Part shown: piece after piece, positions 31,455 to 44,868 of the stretch
How positions within the stretch are numbered: the stretch's first letter is position 1
Layout of the letters: the number at the start of each line of letters is the position of its first letter
Assembly (NCBI GenBank): GCA_032718865.1
Contig: JALUTQ010000007.1
Coordinates: 682,001-746,000, forward strand
From: Tilletia caries
Taxonomy: Eukaryota; Basidiomycota; Exobasidiomycetes; Tilletiales; Tilletiaceae
Length of the DNA: 64,000 bases
Direction: 5' to 3'
Notes under the pieces: model-generated
The model's input: only the letters and a program-made list of their open reading frames with translations
Databases searched by the model: none
What the model was told of the DNA's origin: nothing
Program-made: the position numbers and the translations under genes

Positions 31455-33652
31455 ATGTCCAGCCAGAGTCAGCAGCAAGTCAGCGTCGGGGCGTACTTGA
31501 TTGAGCGCCTCGCCCAAATGGGTGTGGAGCTCATCCAGGGCGTACCAGGTGACTTCAACATGGGATTTTTGGATCTGATCACACACTCTCACAAAATCCG
31601 CTGGGTGGGCAACACCAACGAGCTCAACGCCGCCTACAGTGCCGACGGCTACTCGCGCGCAAAGAAGACGCTGTCGGCCGTCGTCACCACGTTCGGTGTC
31701 GGCGAGCTGTCTGGTGAGTTACCGAGATGCGCACAAAGCAACTGGTTGCCTGTTGATGCTGACAACTCCTTTGTCTGTGACTTGCCCATCCGCAGCTCTA
31801 AACGGTGTAGCCGGTGCCATGTCGGAGCGCGTGCCTGTGGTGCACATCGTCGGCGTGCCGTCTACCTCGGCGGAAGGCAACCACTCGCTTCTCCATCATA
31901 CCCTCGGAGACGGGAACTACGGCTCGTTCGAGCAGATGTCCTCCCTCATCTCCGCAGCGCACACTCGACTGCGCGCAAATGGCTCCATGGACATCCCCGC
32001 CGAAATCGATCGGGTGCTGCAACGGGCCATCCTGAAGGCTCAGCCGGTCTACATCTCCCTGCCCACCGAGGTCGTCGATAGCAAGATCTCAGCGGAGCGC
32101 TTGAGCACGCCCATCGATACCTCGCCAGCCAAGACGAACGAACCCGCAGAAGCTGCGGCATTGGAGGAGATTCTCAAGCGCATCAGTCAAGCGGAAGACC
32201 CCATAGTCATAGTCGACGTTTGCTCCATTCGTCACTTTGTACTTGACGAAGTGCGAGAGCTGGTGGAGAAGTCTGGTCTGACCTTCGTTCATACGCCGAT
32301 GGGCAAGACGGCGCTGGACGAGCAGCACCCGCAATACGCAGGCGTGTATGTCGGATCCATCTCCGAGCCGAGCATCAAGGAGCGCGTCGAGCAGGCTGAT
32401 CTCCTCTTGATGATCGGATCGGTGATGTCCGATTTTAACACGGGCGCCTTCACTGTGAGTAATAGACACGCGATCAGGCTCGATCGAGAGGAGAGCAGCT
32501 AAACACGGATTTTCGCTTCGAACCCGTGCACCAGTACCGCACTCCGCAAGAGCGCCGCATCGAGCTCCACTCGGAATACACCTCGATCTCATTCGCGCGC
32601 TTCGAAGGCGTCGGGATGAAGAGTCTACTTCCCAAGCTCAGCGCCGCACTCGCTAAAGACCACGACCGTCGACTGGAAGCGACGAAGAAGACGCTTCCCG
32701 CGTTTGCCAACGTTCTTCCCTCGCGCGAGGAGGAAGGCGAGTTCGGTGGGCCGAACGGGGACCTCATCTCCCAGGCTTATCTGTGGCCTCGCATCGGTCT
32801 GTCCTTCCTTCGAGCGGGGGACTATGTTGTCGTCGAGACGGGGACATCGTCCTTCGGCTCGGTCGAGATCCGCTTCCCCTCGGACACCACGTACGTCACG
32901 CAGGTGCTCTGGGGCTCGATTGGATGGTCGGTGCCATGCACGCTCGGCGTGGCGCTCGCGGCGCGTGAGCTGAAGAAGAAGCATCGCGTCGCGTTGTTTG
33001 TTGGCGATGGAAGTCTGCAGCTGGTAAGCTCTATTGGATGTGGGTCGAGAACAGGCTGCATAAGTACTGATGCCGTTGCGTTGTAGACCGTGCAAGAGCT
33101 CAGCACCATGATCCGCGAGGATCTCTGCCCATACATCTTTGTGCTTTCAAATGATGGGTACGTACAGGAACGGACTCCGCTGCCGTACTTCTGCGTGTTG
33201 ACTGGGTCATTGTATACATCTTACAGATACGAGATTGAGCGACAAATCCACGGTCCCAAGGCGCGCTACAACAACGTGGCGCCATGGAACCACGAAGCCC
33301 TGCTGCAAAGCTTCAGCGCGTACGATCAGAACAAGTCGAGCTACGGATTGGAGAAGAGCGACGCCAAGCTGAGCCATGCCGAAGACCCGCCGTTCTCGAA
33401 GACGCAGTACTACGGAGTCAGCACCAAGGCCGAGCTCGAGAAGCTGCTGGGCGATGAGGAGTTCAACAAGCCGGACCGGCTTCGCCTGATTGAGATGTTC
33501 ATGCCGCGCGGCGATGTGAGTTTGGTTGTGAACTGCAGCATGGTGTAGGCCTTATTCTGAACCCTTTCACACTTCTGCGCTCTTCACAGGCACCCCGCGC
33601 GCTCAAGCGACAGGCCGAGGCGACTGCGAAGCTGAACACATACGAGAACTGA
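31455..33652 (+). CDS. PDC1: Pyruvate decarboxylase (thiamine diphosphate enzyme)
   Basis: The enzyme converts pyruvate to acetaldehyde and CO2 in the cytosol, the branch to ethanol; indole-pyruvate or phenylpyruvate decarboxylases of the same family are alternatives. Six exons (31455-31713, 31796-32454, 32499-33023, 33087-33157, 33227-33515, 33590-33652) give 621 aa, near the usual length. The N-terminal domain has GVPGDFNMGFLDLI and the catalytic Glu in NTNELNAAYSADGYSRAK. The HH pair is seen in EGNHSLLHHTLGDG. The C-terminal domain has the ThDP motif GDGSLQLTVQELSTMIR ending in SNDGYEIE. All introns are GT-AG and in phase. Identification as a PDC-family enzyme is secure; the exact substrate is not. 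Confidence 0.93.
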
Positions 33653-33874
33653 GCCATTTACAGCGGCCGATCGCCTGCCAGCTTCCACCACTTTGTCTCC
33701 ATCTATTCCCATCTGCTTCTCTGCTTCTCCGCTTGCTTTCTAGACTAAACGATGAACGATGAACCCTACTGTAGCATAGCACTTCCGCATACGTAAAGCG
33801 ACGTCGACAAGCCCGCTTCCTTGTGTCACACAAGTACGATTTAACGCACACGTCGATTTCTGTTACATAACATC

Positions 33875-35126
33875 TCACAAGCTCGACTTGCGCAGAATCT
33901 CTTCGCGCACCCAGCGCTCGACCTCGAAACAGATCCGAGCCGGCTGCTCGAGCATCGCCCAGTGTCCGCAATTCTGAAGCTCGGCGGATCGGAAGTTTGG
34001 CAGTGAGTCGCCCGAGTTTTCCCACATGGTTTTGGGAAGGGCGCTGTCTTTGTCTGGGATGAGACCGAGTACGGGGCAGGTGATTTCCCCGTCCAGATCG
34101 TCCCGGCCTGAGGGGGAAAGAAGGGCTCGGGGTTCAGTCTCTGCCAAAAGAATATGCAGGGCATCATACTTTACTCACCTTCGTCCTCAAGCGCGTTGAT
34201 GTCCCGCGTGCGGTACCAGTTCAAAGGGCCGTCCATTTTCCCCTTGAAGAACTGAACGTGAGCGAGGTGCTCTTCGGGTGTGTACAATGCCGCTCCACTA
34301 CTCGGCGGATCCTCCTTGGCAGTCAGATACTTCTCCAGCTGTCCCAGTTTAACCCAGTCCGACGAGCGCTTGACGTTTGGGAAGAGACCGGGTCCGACGA
34401 AGACCATCTTGGTGAAGCGGTCCAGGTTCTTGTTGATAATCTCTGTTGAGCGCGGGTCTGCGAAGAAGGCCTGGTATCCGAAGTTTGGTAGATGTTCCAA
34501 GACGATGTCGAGAGGCACGGACATCGAGGTGGGCGACATGTACGGGACACAGATGCTGTAAGAAGCTCGGTTCAGTATACCTGGTAAATAATCTCCCCAG
34601 GATTCTTGCTTCAGGACACTCACGTTGCAACTCCCAGGCAGCGCGACGGGTAGACGGATACGAATTTCCAAGCCAGCCCTGCACCCCAGTCGTGAGCGAC
34701 GACGACCACTTTCCCACTCCCTCCGCCCCACCCGGGAGCACCAACACCAGCTCCCACCCCAGCTTGCGCATGATCCAACAGCCCAGCCAAATCAACACTC
34801 ATCGCCCGCATCCCAAACTCAGCCAACCTTCCCTCAGCCCTAGTAGGCGACGACGTCTTCCCATACCCCAACAGATCCGGCACGATGAGCCGGAAGCCGT
34901 AAGATGTGAGGTGGCCGAAGAGCCGGCGCCAGCTGGCTGCGCCGCAGTCGGGGAAGCCGTGCAGGAGGAGGAGGTGCGCTTTGATGGGGACGTCCTTGGC
35001 TGTTGGTCGGACGTCGAGGTAGTGGTACCGGACCTGGGTCGGCGGGGCGGCGGGGTCGGAGGGCGGGCTGCGGGGCGCGGTCACGAAGAAGCGCGAGTTC
35101 TCGACGTACGCGGGAGCAGTAGACAT
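33875..35126 (-). CDS. Alpha/beta-hydrolase, soluble epoxide hydrolase-like
   Basis: Three exons (35126-34624, 34555-34179, 34107-33875) give 370 aa without a signal peptide. The fold markers are LLLLHGFPDCG (oxyanion HGFP), the nucleophile elbow AHDWGAGLAW with Asp in place of Ser, an acidic loop at LGLIPDKDSALP, and the catalytic His in NCGHWAMLEQP. A His-Asp-Trp elbow is typical of soluble epoxide hydrolases and haloalkane dehalogenases, which open epoxides or remove halogens through an Asp ester. A Gly-rich insert (AGVGAGVGAPGWGGGSGK) precedes the nucleophile strand and is unusual. The cap region carries two Tyr candidates, so epoxide hydrolase is the favoured reading. The gene is convergent with pyruvate decarboxylase. 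Confidence 0.85.
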
Positions 35127-35415
35127 GGTCAGCAGAGGAAGTAAGGAGCGAAGGTGAGAGTGAGAGCGAGCGCCAGGTCGTCGTGGGCATCAACGTCGAG
35201 GAGGTGGTTCGTGCGGAGGAGAGTTGCGTTCCCGGTAGTGTCACAGCCGGCATAGCCGAATCGTCTAACAAACAAATCGCCTTCTCGATTCGAGGACGCG
35301 TGGAGGATGAAGCAAATAGGTATGGAATGTACAACAAGAACTGAGCAGAGAAGGAGAAGTCGGAGTCCTTTGCGGCGATCTGTAGACCAGAGCTGTTGCT
35401 GTCCCAGCTCGAGCA

Positions 35416-35517
35416 CTAGTTGCACTCGTCCTTGAAAGCGTTCCCAGGGAACTTCTTGCCATAACCACCCCGCTCCCTCGGCTGGTCGAAGGTGGTAAGG
35501 TTGGAAGGGTCAGCCAT
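35416..35517 (-). CDS. Putative 33-aa microprotein
   Basis: A minus-strand ATG frame encodes 33 residues (MADPSNLTTFDQPRERGGYG... ending in CN). It is preceded by an intron-like sequence with a GTGAGT donor and a CCCCACAG acceptor ending 3 bp before the ATG, which would be a 5'-UTR intron. This gives better support than length alone. The composition is compact and well mixed, unlike random frames nearby. I recognise no family. No second coding exon is visible after the TAG. Confidence 0.4.
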   Translation of the reverse strand: MADPSNLTTFDQPRERGGYGKKFPGNAFKDECN

Positions 35518-35947
35518 CCTCTGTGGGGCGGGGACGGAGCAAAAACGCGACACTCACGGAGACGTCGATCTCGTTGCGTTGCGCTGTGGTGTCTGCTGTC
35601 GGCCGTGTGCGTGTGTGTGCGTGGTTGGTGGATGCGTGGGTGAGGGGCAAGATGGAGGCCGGTCGGCCTGCTGTGCTCGCAATGGATGCTCGCTGATTAC
35701 AAAGCACGGACTGCGAGGGGGGCGAGTGTGACCTGTGTTGATGAGATCATGAGAAAGAGAGTGAGAGAGTCAGTAGGAGCGGTCAGTATGAGCAGTGAGT
35801 AGTGAGTAGCGAGCGGTGACCAGTGACCAGTGAGAAGCTGTGGCCTGTGAGTATGTGAGTGAGCGAGAGAGCCGTCGATTTCGCTAAGTCTTTTTACAGT
35901 ACAAGCAAACCGGCACATTGGGAGCTGAGAGTGGTCGGAAAGGCTGT
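35518..35947. other. Intergenic region
   Basis: It holds the likely leader and promoter of the microprotein gene and the 3' flank of NDUFA5. A run of short GTGAGT-like words lies at about 35755-35870. I see no exon. Confidence 0.45.
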
Positions 35948-36563
35948 CTACTTGATTTCGTCGCCCTCGCCAGCCTCTTCCCGCATGTCGAAGTACTTCC
36001 ATTGTCCTGCAGGTGGTGGGTGCTCGAGAGGCTCGGATCTGATGCAGCATGGCCGCAGAAGTTGGAGAAGAAGGAAGAGCTGTCAGAATGCTGCATGTAT
36101 GCGCCTCTGGATAGGAAGACAACCGAGAAACTCACGCCTTCCAGTCGATCATCTTTGCGACGAGACCGAGCTCGTCGTTTGCCTGCATGACCACCTCCTC
36201 GATCAACCCAACATCGAGCTTGTCCTCTACCGACTTGATGACGTCCTCGTTGATGGTCTTGTTCTGGCTGAGCGCGTTCTCGATGACGCTGAGCCGATGG
36301 GATGTGAGCGCCTCTGTCGCTTGACGGTAGACGGTCCCCTCTGGGAGGGCATTGAGGGTCGACAGGGTGGACTTGTAGGTTTCCCGGAGCTCGGTGAGCG
36401 GGGACGGGTGGACGTTGATGCCGAAGATCTCGGTGGTCTCCTTCGTCCGCGGCACGATGGACGCAGTTGAGATGGAGGGACCTGCGGAGATGGCGCCGGA
36501 TGCGGAAGCAGCGCGGACCGCTTGCGATGCTGAGGAGCGGAGGACGCGCGAGGCAGAGAGCAT
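35948..36563 (-). CDS. NDUFA5: Mitochondrial complex I subunit NDUFA5 (ETC complex I 29.9-kDa type)
   Basis: This accessory subunit sits in the matrix arm of NADH:ubiquinone oxidoreductase. Two exons (36563-36136 and 36038-35948) give 172 aa. The N-terminus is rich in Arg, Ser and Ala (MLSASRVLRSSASQAVRAA), as expected of a mitochondrial presequence. The conserved body starts TTEIFGINVHPSPLTELRET and continues through LPEGTVYRQATEAL and NEDVIKSVEDKLDVGLIEEV. The second exon supplies the conserved end with EPLEHPPPAGQWKYF. An upstream in-frame ATG exists, but the one chosen gives the typical targeting peptide. Presence of this subunit implies a proton-pumping complex I. Confidence 0.92.
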
Positions 36564-37119
36564 GGTGGGAGCGCGCGCGTGTGTGTGTTGTGTGCTGTGC
36601 GTTGCGCGCGTGCTTGCGGTTGCGAAGGTCGGCGAGCTGACAATTGGGTGGGTCGGCACTCGGCAGCATCGGCCCGGGCCAGTCGAGACTCGAGAGAGAC
36701 CTCAGCCCATGCAGCATGCAGTCTCACTGTCGGCCGTATCGGCGTTCGGAGATTCATCCGGAGCGGCGGAGCATATCGAGTGGCTGTGCGGGGTTAACGC
36801 GTCGCCATTTGGCATTGTCCGACGTGTTTTGTAATGAGGAGACGCGATGAATACAAATCGTAAGTGCTGCGCAATCTCATATCGAGGGGGCAGTACAAAA
36901 GTCGAGATAGAGCTCGACTGCGCATTCGTTCTGCCCCACGACGTCCACCATCTCGAAATCTCGCACTCACTCACTCACTCACTCACTCACTCACTCACTT
37001 GTGCGTATCTCTCACTCACTCAAGCATCGCACTGGGCTCGCACTGACAGACTCGCTCTTGTGCACACACAGGAGACCCCCCAACAATCGAAGTCACATAG
37101 TAACACCCCTCGAATTTCG
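36564..37119. promoter_or_regulatory. Divergent promoter between NDUFA5 and the zinc-finger gene
   Basis: The interval separates divergent genes. It includes a CACT tetranucleotide array (36964-36999), which probably lies in the leader of the zinc-finger gene. Confidence 0.5.
36964..36999 (+). repeat. (CACT)n microsatellite, about nine units
   Basis: A perfect tetranucleotide run sits about 120 bp upstream of the zinc-finger start codon. Its length is likely to vary between strains. Confidence 0.8.
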
Positions 37120-39141
37120 ATGCAGGCCGTCAATCCGTTCGCATCGCTCTTCCCCCCGCTCCAGTCGGGCATCGCATCCCCAGCATCGGCCAGCTCGACA
37201 ATCAACAGCGCAAGCAACAGCAATGTCAACCGCAAGGGCAGCATCGACTGGGCTGCCCACTTTACTCAGCCATCCACGAGAGCCGTGACCGCAGAAACAC
37301 AGGTGGTGCCGGTTTCAAACACCAACCCAAACTTCACCGCCGGCTTCTTCGCTGCCAGTCCAGAAGGTCTCTCGGCTGGCTCCCCTGCCTCATCTCGCGA
37401 TTTCGGCTCCCCCTTGCTCGACTTCGAACTGCCCTTTGCTGCCGAAAATGAGGCCGCCCTCTTCCCTCCCGCACAATCGAACGAGGTTGCTGACTGGATG
37501 GCCAAATTCAACTTGGCCAACTCTGACGCTTTCCCGCCCAGCAATGCTTCAAATGCGCCCGTACAAACCACACAGGCGCAAATCGACATGGCCAACGTCC
37601 TCCGCAGCGTAGCACTTCTTACTGCGCAGCATCACTCGTCGCAGCAGTCAGCCAGCACATCCGCTGAGACGTTCTCCCAGGCCATGTCCATTCCTGAACC
37701 CAGTTCCAGCCAACAGCAGGACCGTGCTGTGGCCGAAGCCCTTGCCAACAGCACTTCCGACCTGGCCGCTTCGCAAGTCAGCATGCTGAGCCAAACGTCG
37801 AGCGAGGACGACTTCATGCCAATCCGCGCTCCCGTTCACCTGCCTTCCAACGTGGCGGCCTCTTCCCACACATCGGCTACCTGGACCACCTCCTACACGG
37901 CGCCCGACTTTATGAACCCGTTGAACAATATGCAGACTTCGTGGACGAACCCCTTCGCTTCGATGGCCGACTCGATCGGAGGCCTCAGTCAGCAAAGTAT
38001 CGCCACGGTCGAAGGCAGTCAGCACTCGTCTCGCGATGGATCGCCCGGTCCCGCTCAGTCCCCTCGCGCTTCCATCCATAACCTCGCCACCGACTTTGTC
38101 CGCGAGTATGCCCGCAGCCATGCTGTGCACGACACCGATGTCCTCGTCCGCGGTCTTCGCACAGCAGGCATCCAGATCTCCGACGAGGTCCTCCGCGAGA
38201 TCGTCGGACCCTCGCCCCTCAGCCTGGGCAGTCCAGCCTCTCAGATGGGTTCGTCGTCAGCCTCGGTCTCCCCTCAGCTCAATACCACCCTTGCGACCAG
38301 TATGAGCGCCATGAACTGCAACGCCAACTTTGCAATGCTCATGAGCGGACTCGGCATGGCTGGCCAAACCCAGACGGACGAGGTTCACAGCTTCAGCCAG
38401 TCGAGCTCTCTCAGTAGCCTGTCGAGTGTGCCGGAAATTGCGAATGTCGAGATTCCTACTTTCGACAATCAGCAGTCTCAGTCCTACATGGCCCAGTCCC
38501 AATCGGACGACGGCTGGAGCAGCGACGTCAGCTGGTCTCCCCCACCAACCAGTGTCACTCGCAAGGTCAAGGTCACCCAGCCTACTGCTTCCTCCTCCCG
38601 GGCTCGATCCTCCGTCTCCGCCCAGCACTCTGATGCCAAGACGGAGATCCTCGGGTCGACAACGAACGCAACGAGTGCGAACAGCCACCTTCCCGGCGGA
38701 AGCTCTTCCGATGGCATCATGACCACCATCTGGCTGCCGTCCGGCAAGCGAGCGTTCCAGTGCAACGTCTGCCAGAAGCAGTTCGATCGTGCTTTCAACC
38801 TCCGCACCCACGCCGACACCCATAAGTCGGTCGCGGAGCGTGAGAAGGGCAAGCGGTTCATCTGCCCTTACAACAAGGGCGAGGCCGACGAGTGCGGCAA
38901 GCCGTTTGCTCGGAAGCACGACTGCATTCGTCACTGGAAGACGGTGCATGGTAAGGCCGTCAGCGGAGCGAGCTCGGCTGCTGCGATCAACAAGCTCAAG
39001 GCACCTGAGCCGTTCATCAAGGACAGCGACCATGAGGCCTCGTCGTCGGGTGACGAAGACGGATATGACGATGACGACTCTGTCCAGACTGCCGTTCACA
39101 ATGAAGCTTCGGCTTCGACCAGTAGGAAGAGCTTCGGCTGA
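37120..39141 (+). CDS. C2H2 zinc-finger transcription factor, Crz1-like
   Basis: A single exon encodes 673 aa from the ATG of MQAVNPFASLFPP. The frame is open upstream to 36847, but that part translates the CACT microsatellite, so I exclude it. Residues 1-540 are Ser/Thr/Gln-rich and disordered, as in activation and phospho-regulatory regions. Near residues 545-610 two zinc fingers follow: CNVCQKQFDRAFNLRTHADTH and a second one with an extended Cys-Cys spacing (CPYNKGEADECGKPF, then ARKHDCIRHWKTVH). The ARKHD...RH core resembles calcineurin-responsive Crz1 fingers (family knowledge), but I cannot show calcineurin control. The tail is acidic (SSGDEDGYDDDDS). It should act as a nuclear sequence-specific regulator. 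Confidence 0.85.
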   Translation: MQAVNPFASLFPPLQSGIASPASASSTINSASNSNVNRKGSIDWAAHFTQPSTRAVTAETQVVPVSNTNPNFTAGFFAASPEGLSAGSPASSRDFGSPLLDFELPFAAENEAALFPPAQSNEVADWMAKFNLANSDAFPPSNASNAPVQTTQAQIDMANVLRSVALLTAQHHSSQQSASTSAETFSQAMSIPEPSSSQQQDRAVAEALANSTSDLAASQVSMLSQTSSEDDFMPIRAPVHLPSNVAASSHTSATWTTSYTAPDFMNPLNNMQTSWTNPFASMADSIGGLSQQSIATVEGSQHSSRDGSPGPAQSPRASIHNLATDFVREYARSHAVHDTDVLVRGLRTAGIQISDEVLREIVGPSPLSLGSPASQMGSSSASVSPQLNTTLATSMSAMNCNANFAMLMSGLGMAGQTQTDEVHSFSQSSSLSSLSSVPEIANVEIPTFDNQQSQSYMAQSQSDDGWSSDVSWSPPPTSVTRKVKVTQPTASSSRARSSVSAQHSDAKTEILGSTTNATSANSHLPGGSSSDGIMTTIWLPSGKRAFQCNVCQKQFDRAFNLRTHADTHKSVAEREKGKRFICPYNKGEADECGKPFARKHDCIRHWKTVHGKAVSGASSAAAINKLKAPEPFIKDSDHEASSSGDEDGYDDDDSVQTAVHNEASASTSRKSFG

Positions 39142-40965
39142 TCCGCTGGTGGCTCACCCCACTTTTTCTTTGAGTAAGCATCATTTTGTGATGAACGACT
39201 CGAGTGTGACTTTGCTTCTTACTCCCTTCTTTTTCCTCCACTTCCCTTCCGACTCCCCATCAGACACCAAACACCAAACCACCACTCTATCTTTTGCCCG
39301 CCGCGTTTCCAAACGGCGGTCCCACAAGAGGATTGATGAAGGGACGTCGGAAGTTTTTCGTTTCCCCCTCTTTCTCCAACCCACGCCTTTACCCGACTGG
39401 GGAGGGAGCGTCGAGAGCTTGATTGCTTCTCCGCAACCCCCCCCCCCCCTATCATCATTGGCGTCCGTTCGAGGGAGAGACGAGAATGTCTTCCCCCAAC
39501 AATTTTTTTTTCGCCCCTTCTCTCCTCGGGACCACTATGCCTTTTTTGGTTTCTGCGAGCGTGAAACCCCATCCTCCTGCCACCTGCACCCCCCCTTCCT
39601 GCGCCCTAGGAATGTTCGAGGTCTGGGCTGTGTTGATCGCCTACTTCTAGGCTCCACAGCTTTGGTCCCCCCCCTCATTTCCTTTTCGGCCCCGGCGTGC
39701 GTGTGTGGCACGGCGAAGTTCTACTTCACACACCCAGCAGCAAGCTATCCCCGAACCACCACTCGCTTTTCGGTACCACCCCTCTCCTTTTCCTCCTCAA
39801 GAAAAGTTTTTCGGTTCAACCACTGTCCCCCACTACCCACCCCACACCAACCCCCGGCTACATTTCGATTCCCCGACGATGAACAACAAAAGGATTACGT
39901 CGGGCCCGGTGCACCGAAGCCGCGGAGCAATCCTGTCTCCCTGTCTGAACCCCCCCTTTGGATTGCTTCCTGACGATTCGGTGGGACCGTGTGGATTTCT
40001 TTCTCGATTCTCGCCTGCTCAAGACCTCTTCCGTCCTTCAACAAGGATTCGCTTCCAAGACTCTTTGTCTCGTCTTACGGACCATTTCGGCAAATGCTTT
40101 CGGTCTTCTTCTCCCCATCTGCCTGGTGCTGCACTGGTCAAGTCCCGCGCTTGGAGCCACGAGTCTCCGGATATGCCCCAACTACCCCCCCTTTTCTACA
40201 ACTTCTCTCGACTCTTGTGTGTTTTCCCCTCGACCTCGTAGCGGCGCCGAAACGAACGAATCGTACGGCTGCATGACTCGGTCGCAGGGACTCATTCAAT
40301 CGACGATTTCCTTTTTCCCAGCTTCCCCCCTCACTCCCGACCATCCTCCAGGCTCCATGACTCCGCACCCCTACTTACTTCTATCTGTGCCTCTACCTCT
40401 GTCTGTGCTGTTTCTTTCGTACCATACTTCTCAGTCTTCCATAGCTTCGTCTCGACGTTCCTGCTCCTGCTCCTCAATCTCGAATCAAATCAATGCCTCA
40501 CGCCCATCACAATCTTTGGACGAGCGCCATCCCAGCGAAAAGGGTGACGTGGTGTGTTAGGGATCGTCACGTGTGTTGTTCTCTCGGGCGGGTGGAAACC
40601 AGACTGGCGCACGGGGCGGCGGAGGCTGTCTCAAGGGACAAGGACACCGAGGTCGACACCGAGCACGACAGCGACGGCGGCAGCGACGACAGCGACAGCG
40701 ACGACGACGACGACGACGAGCTTGCGAGAGTCGGAACCAGGTAGAGACAGTCAGACGCAAGAAGACTCCTGTTGAGCTTCGGTTTGCTGAGGGTAGCATA
40801 TAGTCATCCCCCAGTCGGTCTTCCCACTGAGTGCAAGGTGAGCGTCTCCTCCTCTTGCCTTGCTCCCGCTCCTTCTTCGCTTCATAGGGTCTGACCTTGC
40901 TTCTGCTCTTCTCTTCCCAGTCCAAGTCGAGCTCTTGTCTGCCTCATTTGTGCTAAGGAAAAGCA
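39142..40965 (+). other. Long pyrimidine-rich intergenic region and leader of the NDR kinase gene
   Basis: This 1.8-kb stretch is dominated by C/T tracts on the plus strand and holds several C or T homopolymers. A likely 5'-UTR intron runs from 40838 (GTGAGC) to 40920 (TTCCCAG), ending 45 bp before the kinase ATG. A GAC-repeat tract lies at about 40660-40720. An ATG frame at 40493-40744 ends in an Asp/Ser run and could be an upstream ORF; I do not call it a gene. Confidence 0.5.
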
Positions 40966-43653
<2,688 letters not shown>

Positions 43654-44107
43654 AAAGGGGGGAAGGATGGACTTTCTGCGAAGCTTATGATGTCGAAGAC
43701 CTTTTCTCCCGCCCCCTGTTCCCTTCCGCGCTTTTCCTCTCCCCTCCCCTCCCATCTGGACCCATCCCTACTCCGTACACAAGTGACTCCGATCGTGATT
43801 TCCCCTGCTCCAAAGAGCTGCGAGGACCACCTTCCCCCGTCCCCCCTCCCCTCGCATTGATTTCCTACATTACGACCCTCCGTGAATTTCATCATCGCGA
43901 TCATCGCATCATGCGACTGCGACGAAATTGACAAGACTCTCCCTTCTCGCGTGTCCTGAGGCCTGCCTACAGCCCAAGCTGAGGAGCGATCATGACTAGT
44001 AGAGAGGAATCTCAATTACATTTGCGAGAAGGAAAGGGACCTGCGGGCGAGCAAGTCCGTGCCTTGGCGCCTCCTGGAAGCAAGCATTTATTACGGGGCC
44101 CTATACG
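43654..44107. other. Convergent 3' intergenic region
   Basis: Pyrimidine-rich 3' flank of the kinase gene and 3' flank of a minus-strand gene. No exon or repeat was seen. Confidence 0.5.
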
Positions 44108-44587
44108 CTATACCGCTCCGATCGGCTCGTTCTCGACGCTCCTGGCCCCCGCTCGTAGCTCGGCCAGGTTGACGTTGGCCCTGAGGACGTGCTCGTTGAG
44201 GACTTCTTCGTCCAGCGTGCGTTGAAATTTCGAGAGGGCTTCGATCGCTTCGGCCTGGGAGGCTTGGAGGGCCGTTGTTGACTCTTGGGGGGCCTTGGTG
44301 GGTTTTGCGTCGTCGTTCGTGGACAAGATTGCGCTGGAGGGGCCTGGGGAGGGTTGTGCTTGGGTCGCTCTTTGACCGGGGGACGTCGAAGTCGGAAGCA
44401 CAGCAGACTGCTGTTGTTTTTGTTGTGCAACGTCGTCCCCTTGTGATTCGAGGGAGTGCGATGCGTGCGAGAAGAACGCAGCGTTGGCTTCGGAGAGCGC
44501 GGAGGCCAGCCCGGACACGGAGTCACGCTCTTGGGTGGTGAGCGGGGCGAGGGCTGCCCATTGTTCCATCCGCATCCCTGTGCTCAT
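44108..44587 (-). CDS. Hypothetical 159-aa protein
   Basis: A single minus-strand frame from ATG at 44587 encodes 159 aa. The N-terminal 45 residues look helical (MEQWAALAPLTTQERDSVSG). A disordered Gln/Ser/Pro-rich middle follows. The C-terminal 55 residues are a predicted helix with coiled-coil character (AIEALSKFQRTLDEEVLNEH). Short helical proteins of this layout occur among subunits of kinetochore, BLOC or dynactin assemblies, but I cannot assign it. Its ends are supported only by the open frame and by fit between neighbours; the amidohydrolase-like gene starts divergently 281 bp away. Confidence 0.55.
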   Translation of the reverse strand: MSTGMRMEQWAALAPLTTQERDSVSGLASALSEANAAFFSHASHSLESQGDDVAQQKQQQSAVLPTSTSPGQRATQAQPSPGPSSAILSTNDDAKPTKAPQESTTALQASQAEAIEALSKFQRTLDEEVLNEHVLRANVNLAELRAGARSVENEPIGAV

Positions 44588-44868
44588 CCTGGCAGCATGA
44601 AGTTGAGCTGGGTGATGGCTGTGTGGAACAAAGGAAGATGCGTTGGAAATGCTTCATCTTCTTACAGATGGCCAAGCCTGCTGGGCACGGACTCGATGCC
44701 TCATCTTCCCTTTGTCCTGCCTGCTACGGCCTACAGTACGCTCGCGGCCGGCGACGACGACGACGCTGATGAGATCGCGCTGTTGCTGACTCGACTCTCC
44801 TTCCAGTCTTTCTTCCCTCTGCTCACTCTCTCCACCACCTCCATCCCACGTCCCACAGAGCCGTCAAG

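Noticed and set aside
36847..37119. N-terminal extension of the zinc-finger protein
   Set aside because: The frame is open but translates the CACT microsatellite. The ATG at 37120 begins the plausible protein.
40493..40744. 83-codon frame ending in an Asp/Ser run
   Set aside because: It is best explained as a GAC-repeat tract in the kinase leader, at most an upstream ORF.
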